A stretch of 64,000 nt of DNA, from positions 1 through 64,000 of the forward strand of contig JBEKMJ010000012.1 of the NCBI GenBank assembly GCA_050008575.1, read 5' to 3'. Source of the DNA: Bog-159 sp050008575 (GTDB lineage Bacteria > Acidobacteriota > Terriglobia > Bryobacterales > Bryobacteraceae). Below, piece by piece: positions 53,966 to 60,443 of this stretch; the first letter of the stretch is position 1; each line of letters opens with the position of its first letter. A program made the position numbers and the translations under genes. The notes beneath the pieces are model-generated. The model was not told the DNA's origin. It did not search any database and worked only from the letters and a program-made list of their open reading frames with translations.

Positions 53966-54607
53966 CTAGTCGCGACGCGCCGGCCGGGCCCCTAACTGAT
54001 CGAGCGCTGTTCGAACTTCCTGTTCAAGGGCTCGAAACGCGGAGAGCCCGCGCAATGCGCCGTAGTCCGCGATGAGTTCCGCCACACGACGCACCCGCTG
54101 TTTGACGGGGAAGTCGCGGAGCCGACGTCCGCGCAATTGAGAGGCATCGCGGAGGGCTTGGTGAAGCGCAGCCTTCGGGTACGCCTCTTCTTCGAGACGG
54201 CGTAATTGAGGAAGATTCAAGACAGCCCGGCCTCGAGGCTGCCCCGCCGCCGCTCTGATTGCGTGTTCGTCGATGAGGAGCCAAGTCTCAGTCATCCTCA
54301 CCGGCACCACACAGACCGACGCCACGTCGATTTCCGCTTCGACGAGTCCGCGAGTGATCTCTTCCTTGCGGGAGTCGTGCCCAACCCGGTCGGCATCGCG
54401 GTGAACAAACAATAGGTCGCAGGGATACAGGTCGACGGCCGTTCGGATCTTGTCGGGAAGCGTTTGCGGGGGCTCTCGCAGGCGCCCGATATCAGCCCAT
54501 TGAGGCTCGACCGTTTCGGCGCCGCGCTCTCCGAGCACGAAGGACAGGATCGGTAGCAACGCCTGATCGGACGATCCCTCCGAAAGCAGAGTGTATTGGA
54601 TATTCAC
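53966..54607 (-). CDS. DUF4276/TOPRIM-like protein, partner of the AAA ATPase
   Basis: 213 residues, GTG start directly abutting the ATPase stop (TGAGTG), so translation is coupled. LLSEGSSDQALLPILSFVLG has an EGxxD-type first motif, and LLFVHRDADRVGHD a hydrophobic strand followed by DxD, the two signature elements of TOPRIM folds. This family is annotated elsewhere as DUF4276-like. VPVRMTETWLLIDEHAIRAAAG is another conserved-looking block. With the ATPase upstream it resembles a split OLD-type ATPase/nuclease or AriA-AriB-like arrangement. Nuclease activity is an inference. Confidence 0.65.
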   Translation of the reverse strand: MNIQYTLLSEGSSDQALLPILSFVLGERGAETVEPQWADIGRLREPPQTLPDKIRTAVDLYPCDLLFVHRDADRVGHDSRKEEITRGLVEAEIDVASVCVVPVRMTETWLLIDEHAIRAAAGQPRGRAVLNLPQLRRLEEEAYPKAALHQALRDASQLRGRRLRDFPVKQRVRRVAELIADYGALRGLSAFRALEQEVRTALDQLGARPARRD

Positions 54608-56065
54608 TCAGGAAGCGGCTCCCAGGCCAGGCAGCATGAGTTGCAGATCCTTCCGGTCGATCACTCTTCCCCGAGACCGGGAATCCGACTGGCGAGGTTG
54701 AAAAGGGTTCAGGTAGGATAGTAGCTCCCCACGAGACGCCACCGGCGCCTGACCCTTCGTGACCCGCCACGTACCGGGGAGCGCCCTCAAAACGAGCGCC
54801 TTGTATCGCTCTTTGTCCCGGCCATATTCCCGGCGCTGCGCGATCAATAAATCCTCGTCGCGAACCTGCCCAACCACTCCGGGTGAGTGGGTGTTCACGA
54901 TTACCTGGCGCAGCGGGTTTTCATCTCCAATCGGTTCATTGGGATCCACCGCGATCGCATCCAGCAACTCCAGCATCGCGGGGATCCGCTCCGGGTGAAT
55001 TCCGTTCTCTGGCTCCTCCAGACACAACAGGCCCGTGAATTCCGGGTCCTGCTCCAACACCGACAATGCCAAGAAACGCAGTGTCCCATCGGAAAGAGAT
55101 CTGGCCGGGTGGGGGGTCCCATTTCCCCGGACGTGGACCGTGAGCAGCTCGCGTCTCTCGTCGCGATCGACCCAGACGTCTTGCACATCGCCGATCAGGT
55201 CGGAGAGCCGGTTGGCCACCCGGGCGTACACCGATTTTGCCGCATCCCCTTGACCTGGCTCGACTCTGGCGAGCCTGTAGAGCGTCGCCGCCAAGTTCGA
55301 GCCATCAGTGCCAAGGTGCCCATAGGTCGAAAACTCGTCAGTGCGCCGCAGGGACGACGGCTCGAGCTGAAACCGTCGCCACGACTGCATCTCGCGCCTT
55401 GCCAGCACTGCCGTTGGACTCTCCGCGGAGTTGGCTGTGGAGAGCACTGTCCTGGGCAGGTTCTCGGCTGGGACGTTTCTTGGAACTCCGGCATTGCCAT
55501 CCTGGTGAATTCGGATCACCCGCCTGCCTCCGACCTCGTCCGTCGAAAGCAAAGGTGCAACCCTCCGCCCACGTAGCACGGAGTCGCGCCACGGCTTCTT
55601 AGATTCGAAGAGCAGGTGTTGATTCCAGTCTCTCAAGCGGATGTGGTTCAGCTTCTCGTTCCGGATCTCCAGGGGACCCGGAGAACTTGCTCCGGGAGAA
55701 TGGTCGCGATATCCGATCAGGAGGTCGTAGCGCAGAAAGGTGACTCCGGCCTTGACCGGCTGACGGAGGTCGTCAGTTCCTTCGAAAGGAATGATCATTT
55801 CAGCCTCAAAGCTCATCTCCGGGGAGTATTGATCGCCGACCCGATGGAACAAGCTGTGAACGTCCGTTGTCTTCCTTCCCTCATCGCGAATCGACATTGC
55901 TGCGTCAATAAGAGTGTTGTCCGCGAGCGCACTTAGGAAACCGATGGAATCGAGCAGATTCGACTTTCCAACCCCGTTTGCGCCCGCAATGCACGTAAAT
56001 GGCCCGAATCGGATGTCGATATCGACAAGGTTCTTGAAGCCGGATATTTTCAATCTGGTTAACAT
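54608..56065 (-). CDS. AAA-family (SMC/RecF-like, AAA_21) ATPase
   Basis: 485 residues from ATG 56065 (MLTRLKISGFKNLVDIDIRFG); the longer frame begins inside comM and is not used. Walker A GANGVGKSN is at 28-36, ABC-type signature ARSLSDGTLRFLALSVLEQ at ~365, Walker B LLCLEEPENGIHPERIP, and switch-His VNTHSPGVVGQV. This is the compact ABC-ATPase fold of OLD/RecF-like proteins. It lacks its own TOPRIM domain, which is supplied by the next gene. The pair lies between two copies of the comM 3' end. Most likely a genome-defence or DNA-surveillance ATPase. Confidence 0.88.
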   Translation of the reverse strand: MLTRLKISGFKNLVDIDIRFGPFTCIAGANGVGKSNLLDSIGFLSALADNTLIDAAMSIRDEGRKTTDVHSLFHRVGDQYSPEMSFEAEMIIPFEGTDDLRQPVKAGVTFLRYDLLIGYRDHSPGASSPGPLEIRNEKLNHIRLRDWNQHLLFESKKPWRDSVLRGRRVAPLLSTDEVGGRRVIRIHQDGNAGVPRNVPAENLPRTVLSTANSAESPTAVLARREMQSWRRFQLEPSSLRRTDEFSTYGHLGTDGSNLAATLYRLARVEPGQGDAAKSVYARVANRLSDLIGDVQDVWVDRDERRELLTVHVRGNGTPHPARSLSDGTLRFLALSVLEQDPEFTGLLCLEEPENGIHPERIPAMLELLDAIAVDPNEPIGDENPLRQVIVNTHSPGVVGQVRDEDLLIAQRREYGRDKERYKALVLRALPGTWRVTKGQAPVASRGELLSYLNPFQPRQSDSRSRGRVIDRKDLQLMLPGLGAAS

Positions 56066-56168
56066 GAGCGGCCTTTCCGTTGCACTCTCTACGATACAGC
56101 GAAACGCGAGCGCGCGGGTTTTGGGGGCGAACCGGGGCAGCGACCAAATACCACGTTCCTGGGAACCT
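56066..56168 (-). promoter_or_regulatory. Upstream region of the AAA/TOPRIM-like operon
   Basis: 103 bp between the comM stop and the ATPase ATG. It carries GTTCCTGGGAAC (56155-56166, 5-bp stem) right after comM, and GGAAAGG as ribosome site before the ATG. I see no clear -35/-10. The pair may use read-through from comM or a promoter here. Confidence 0.35.
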
Positions 56169-57686
56169 TCAGTTCCAATAATTGCGATCCAGGCTGCGAT
56201 ACTGTACCGCTTCGGCGACATGTTTGGCGGATATAGTCTTCGATTCGCCGAGGTCGGCGATGGTCCGCGCCAGCTTCAGAATCCGGTCGTGCGCGCGCGC
56301 CGAGAGTCCCATGCGGCGCACCGCCATTTCGAGCGTGCGCTCGCCGGCTTCGTCCAGCACGCACAGCTTGCGAATGTGGCGCGTGGGCATCTGCGCGTTG
56401 TAGAAGCCGCGGGCGCGCTGGATGGCGCGGGTGCGCTCCACTACCGCGCGAATCTCCGTGGATGACTCGCTGGCATCGTTGGTGCGCATCTCTTTATAAG
56501 GCAAGGCGGGGACTTCCAGGTGGATATCGATGCGGTCGAGCAGCGGCCCGCTGATCTTGCCCAGATAGCGCTGGATCATGCCGGGCGTACAGCGGCACTC
56601 GCGCGTGGCGTCGCCATAGAAGCCGCATTGACACGGATTCATGGCCGCCACCAACATGAAATTGGCCGGGAAGCAAAGCGTCATATTCGACCGGGCGATA
56701 GTCACCGATCCGTCTTCGAGCGGCTGCCGCAGGATCTCCAGCACATCGCGCGGAAATTCCGGGAATTCGTCGAGAAACAGCAGCCCATTGTGCGCCAGGC
56801 TGACTTCGCCCGGACGCGCCATGCCGCTGCCGCCGCCGATCAGTCCCGCATCGGAGATGGTATGGTGCGGCGTGCGGAACGGCCGTTCGCGCAGCAGGCC
56901 CGCGCCGCTGGCGAGCAGTCCGGCAACGCTATGTACTTTCGTGGTCTCGATGGATTCGGCAAACGTCAGCGGCGGCAAAATGCCAGCCAGCCGCTTGGCC
57001 AGCATGGTCTTGCCGGAGCCGGGCGGTCCGATCATCAACACGTTGTGCCCGCCCGCCGCCGCCACTTCGAGTGCGCGCTTGGCGCTGGCCTGTCCGCGCA
57101 CATCGCGAAAATCCGGCGCGCCGGATTCGGGCCCGGACGCCTGAAAGGTGGGGGCCGTCGCCGGAAACGCGTCCGGCTGCTCGATCAGCATCACCACCTC
57201 GGCCAGATGCCGCACGCCAAACACGCGCACGCCTTCCACCACCGCCGCCTCGGCCGCATTCTCCAGCGGCAGCACCAGGTTGGCGATGCCCTGCGCGCGC
57301 GCGCACACGGCCACCGACAGGGCGCCGCGCACGGGCCTTATCCCGCCATCGAGCGATAACTCGCCGAGCAGGATGTGATCGTCGAGCGCCGGGATCCTGC
57401 CCATCGCGCCCAGTATCCCCATGGCCATCGGCAGGTCGAAGCCGGCGCCTTCCTTGCGCACATTGGCTGGCGCGAGATTGATGGTGACAGCCTTGTTCGG
57501 ATAGCCGAAGCCGGAATTGATGAGCGCCGATTTGATGCGCTCCCGGCTTTCGCGCACAGCGGTATCCGGCATGCCGACCATGACGAAGTCGCGCGCGCTG
57601 CCGGTCGAGTACATATCGACTTCGATGTCGATCAAATGCGCGTCGATGCCGTAAACGGCGGCGCTGCGGGTTTTGAATAATGCCAT
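56169..57686 (-). CDS. comM: ComM/YifB-family Mg-chelatase-like AAA+ ATPase
   Basis: 505 residues from ATG 57686 with GGAGGG upstream. The N-terminal LonC-like domain has YGIDAHLIDIEVDMYSTG and NLAPANVRKEGAGFDLPMA. The AAA+ core has Walker A GPPGSGKT (220-227), FRTPHHTISDAGLIGGG, Walker B GLLFLDEFPEF, NPCQCGFYGD and sensor DRIDIHLEVP. The YifB C-terminal domain ends NYWN-stop. ComM/YifB is a hexameric helicase that promotes branch migration in natural transformation. The gene is complete; its last 459 bases are repeated at 53411-53867. comM is a known insertion hotspot for genomic islands. Confidence 0.93.
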   Translation of the reverse strand: MALFKTRSAAVYGIDAHLIDIEVDMYSTGSARDFVMVGMPDTAVRESRERIKSALINSGFGYPNKAVTINLAPANVRKEGAGFDLPMAMGILGAMGRIPALDDHILLGELSLDGGIRPVRGALSVAVCARAQGIANLVLPLENAAEAAVVEGVRVFGVRHLAEVVMLIEQPDAFPATAPTFQASGPESGAPDFRDVRGQASAKRALEVAAAGGHNVLMIGPPGSGKTMLAKRLAGILPPLTFAESIETTKVHSVAGLLASGAGLLRERPFRTPHHTISDAGLIGGGSGMARPGEVSLAHNGLLFLDEFPEFPRDVLEILRQPLEDGSVTIARSNMTLCFPANFMLVAAMNPCQCGFYGDATRECRCTPGMIQRYLGKISGPLLDRIDIHLEVPALPYKEMRTNDASESSTEIRAVVERTRAIQRARGFYNAQMPTRHIRKLCVLDEAGERTLEMAVRRMGLSARAHDRILKLARTIADLGESKTISAKHVAEAVQYRSLDRNYWN

Positions 57687-57750
57687 GGGGTGAGACCCTC
57701 CGGATACGCGCTCGAACCGGGTTATACTGGAAATGGTTTTCGCACCGCCG

Positions 57751-57792
57751 GCCGGAGTGGCGGAACTGGCTGAGGCACGGGAATCAAAAACC
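57751..57792 (+). pseudogene. tRNA-Leu 5' fragment
   Basis: GCCGGAGTGGCGGAACTGGC matches the first 20 bases of the intact tRNA-Leu at 63805; similarity continues weakly as TGAGGCACGGGAATCAAAAA, then ends. No variable arm, T arm or acceptor 3' strand. A TATACT at 57723 precedes it. Confidence 0.75.
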
Positions 57793-58288
57793 AAAATGAA
57801 GGATAACTGAGGGCTAGCGACTTACCCTCTCTACACCTTACGTGCTCCCGTGCGACGCCAGGATAAGGCCCGTTCACTCCAGAACCACTGCAGTGGATGT
57901 GCGGTGGCAATGTTCCGCAGGCCCAGGGCGTGTCCTTCCAGTGCGGCCAATTCGATCACCCCGATGCACCACGTTTTAGCGCTCAAGGTCACGATCGGCG
58001 GCGTGGTTCGATTCCATAACAGCTGAGTGCATGCCGGCAGGTATTCCTCTCAAGGAGAGTTTCTTAGCAGGTTGCGGAAAAAAGGCCCACCAGACCGCTC
58101 CCTCTACGGTCGCGGCTCGGTAAGTTGCTGCAAGCACGTGCACACAATTCTGAGCCGCGCGCGCGTTAGCAAGCGGTCCTTGAGATTCTTCCCCAGCCTG
58201 TGATTTGTGCTGTTCCTCCCGCCAAGACCGAGGCTGAAGCGGAAAGGAATCCTCTGCGTAATCTGAAATGCCCTGATACAATTCGTCG
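57793..58288. other. Gene-free spacer
   Basis: About 500 bp with no recognisable gene on either strand. A minus-strand frame at 57976-58440 has no familiar motif and overlaps the next gene, so I do not call it. TACAAT at 58277-58282 may be the -10 for the propeller gene at 58289. Confidence 0.5.
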
Positions 58289-59725
58289 ATGATGAGGATT
58301 CTAGTAGCATTGCTCGTGAGCTTGCCGGCATTTGGACTGGCGCAGGACATTGCGATTGCCGGGTACCAGGTGCCCGTGGGTGGCGCCTCGGAGGCCATTA
58401 CGTTAGGACCCGATGGGGCCATGTGGTTTACCGACGTCACCGGTTATATCGGGCGTATCACCGAAGCCGGCGTGATCACGCTGTACCCCGTGCCGGGCGG
58501 GTTCAATCAATTCTACGGCATTGCGACGGGCCCGGACGGCGCCGTATGGTTCACCGGGGCGTCCGGCTATGTCGGCCGAATCACCACGGCGGGAGCCGTC
58601 ACGGAATACTCTGTTCCTAACAGCGATGCCTATCCGTATGGCATCACGGCGGGGCCGGATGGCGCGTTGTGGTTCACCGAGCTCTATGCCAATCAAATCG
58701 GGCGAATTACAACGTCCGGGGCGATCACCGAGTATCCCGTGCCCAATCCCGGCGGCGGGATCGCCGTTGGGCCGGACGGCGCGCTCTGGTTCACTACCAC
58801 CTATGCGATCGGGCGGATAACCACTACTGGATCGACTACGGAGTACCCGGTATCCACGGCCCCAACAAGCATCGCCAGCGGACCAGATGGAGCACTATGG
58901 TTCACTGCCTACGGTTCGATCGGTCGCATAACCACCGGCGGAGCCGTCTCAGAGTATCCTTTGTATCCTTACGAGCCGGCGTTTGGAATCGTGGCAATAG
59001 CGGGCGATGCCTTGTGGTTTGCCGACAACGGCGATTATATCGGGCGCATCACTACCGACGGAGTAATTACGCACTACTCACCGGCTGGTTTCGAACTTAC
59101 CTATGGCGGCATAGCCGCAGGCCCGCATGGCGGCGTTTGGTTCACTGGCCGGGGATCGACGGTTGAGGGTTGCAGGATCGGACAAGTAATTTACAGGGCT
59201 GCGAACCTGGCCGTATCCCCGCCCACGGGCGCCTTCCGCTCCCAACTCAGCTTCACGGCTAGCGGGTTTTGGGCCTACGAGAACGTTCGGATCTACAGCG
59301 ACGGTTTCGGCTCACCGGTAATCGCCAGCGCCACGGCGGATGCCAGCGGCTCGTTCACTGTTACGGCGCGCGCGCCTGCATCGCCTTTTGGCCCCCGCAT
59401 CTTCCTCAGCCTCGGAGAAGGCAGCGGAAAAGTGGGCGCAGCGAATTTCTCGATGATGCCGCGGCTGGTCCTGACTCCCAGCTCGGGGCCACCGGGCACT
59501 TCCGTGACGGCGCAGGGATACGGGGGCGACACGGGTGAGTCTGTCGAAATCTATTGGAACAACCCGCGAACCTACCTCGGCGCCGCGACCGCAGATACGA
59601 ACGGCGCCTTCGCCGGAACTGCTGCACTCCCGTTCACCGTGCCCGCGGCCTCGCCCCTGGGCCCTGATGGGGTGTTTGCTCAGGTTGGGGGAACCCTGGC
59701 CACGGGTTACTTTAGGGTGGAGTGA
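58289..59725 (+). CDS. Secreted Vgb-like beta-propeller protein with Ig-like tail
   Basis: 478 residues. Signal peptide MRILVALLVSLPAFGLAQ; about seven blades with GPDGAxWFT...YIGRITxxGxITxYPVP as in virginiamycin B lyase. Residues ~310-478 form two Ig/IPT-like modules (SQLSFTASGFWAYENVRIYS; TSVTAQGYGGDTGESVEIYW). Same architecture as the gene at 31875 and clearly a paralogue. No evidence for lyase activity beyond the fold. Confidence 0.88.
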   Translation: MMRILVALLVSLPAFGLAQDIAIAGYQVPVGGASEAITLGPDGAMWFTDVTGYIGRITEAGVITLYPVPGGFNQFYGIATGPDGAVWFTGASGYVGRITTAGAVTEYSVPNSDAYPYGITAGPDGALWFTELYANQIGRITTSGAITEYPVPNPGGGIAVGPDGALWFTTTYAIGRITTTGSTTEYPVSTAPTSIASGPDGALWFTAYGSIGRITTGGAVSEYPLYPYEPAFGIVAIAGDALWFADNGDYIGRITTDGVITHYSPAGFELTYGGIAAGPHGGVWFTGRGSTVEGCRIGQVIYRAANLAVSPPTGAFRSQLSFTASGFWAYENVRIYSDGFGSPVIASATADASGSFTVTARAPASPFGPRIFLSLGEGSGKVGAANFSMMPRLVLTPSSGPPGTSVTAQGYGGDTGESVEIYWNNPRTYLGAATADTNGAFAGTAALPFTVPAASPLGPDGVFAQVGGTLATGYFRVE

Positions 59726-59766
59726 TCCAACAATCACCCTCGTCCCGGCGTTGTTGCCTGGAGCAG

Positions 59767-59880
59767 GACCGGTATGAGCGGCTGCTGGAGGAACTGACTG
59801 CCAGTCTCAAGACTCTGCTCGTGTGCGGCTATCACACGGGCGCCCGCAAGAACGAGTTGCGCCGCATCCGCTGGGACCAG
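59767..59880 (+). pseudogene. Tyrosine-recombinase (phage integrase) scrap
   Basis: Encodes RYERLLEELTASLKTLLVC then GYHTGARKNELRRIRWDQ, which is catalytic box I (TGxRxxE...LRW) of tyrosine integrases. The His/Arg box II and the Tyr are missing. It lies 160 bp before a truncated tRNA-Leu copy, where an integrase of a tRNA-targeting element would be expected. Confidence 0.65.
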
Positions 59881-59935
59881 CGAAGAAGCGCAAACAGGAA
59901 CGGGCGGCGAAGCGAAGGCGGGTGAAATAGGTGAG

Positions 59936-60066
59936 GCGCACGGGATTAACAAACCCGCGCGAAACGGCGGTAATCAAGCGGAGAACCGCTACAGTGCGCC
60001 TGGAGCAATTTTAGGGTAAACTCGAAGGAGGCATAGACTTGCCGGAGTGGCGGAACTGGCAGACGC
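59936..60066 (+). repeat. Duplicated tRNA-Leu upstream region with truncated tRNA-Leu
   Basis: Matches 63690-63830 with small gaps: GCACGGGATT, GCGGAGAACC, GTGCGCCTG, CAATTTTAGGGTAAACTC, then the first 26 bases of tRNA-Leu (60041-60066). The tRNA ends abruptly after AGACGC and is joined to unrelated sequence that encodes TYLYVGAPANLVQSNPFF, probably the tail of another broken gene. Confidence 0.75.
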
Positions 60067-60443
60067 GGCCCTTACGCGACGTACCTCTATGTAGGCGCCC
60101 CAGCCAATTTGGTCCAAAGCAATCCCTTCTTCATCAACGTCGCTCAGTAAGGGAACACGAGCCACGCCAAGGCGCGTTTTTCACATAGTTTTTGGCCGCC
60201 CCGTAGTATAACTCTTATAAACTTCGCCGGCCTGGCGGAGTTGGAGGCCCAGAAACTCATCAGGGCGGGTACGCCGCTTTGCCGGGCGCGCCCAAACGAG
60301 TAACGCCTACCGGTTCCTCTGGCACACTGCTGGAGGAGGGGGGGTGAAGAAAGCTGCACCGGAGGGGGTGAGCGCTGAGCGATACCGCGCAACACCACCG
60401 TACGCGCACGCTGCAAGGCGCCTTCAAGCCGCTAAGACAGGCG
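60067..60443. other. Spacer with a possible gene-end scrap
   Basis: The plus frame to about 60150 ends ...NPFFINVAQ-stop and looks like the C-terminus of a lost protein. The remainder to 60443 shows no gene that I can support. Confidence 0.35.

Noticed and set aside
57751..57792. Second functional tRNA-Leu
   Set aside because: The 3' half and all pairing partners of the acceptor stem are missing.
57976..58440. 154-residue minus-strand gene
   Set aside because: No recognisable motif, no ribosome site, and it overlaps the start of a clear propeller gene.
60041..60066. Third functional tRNA-Leu
   Set aside because: Sequence leaves the tRNA after 26 bases.
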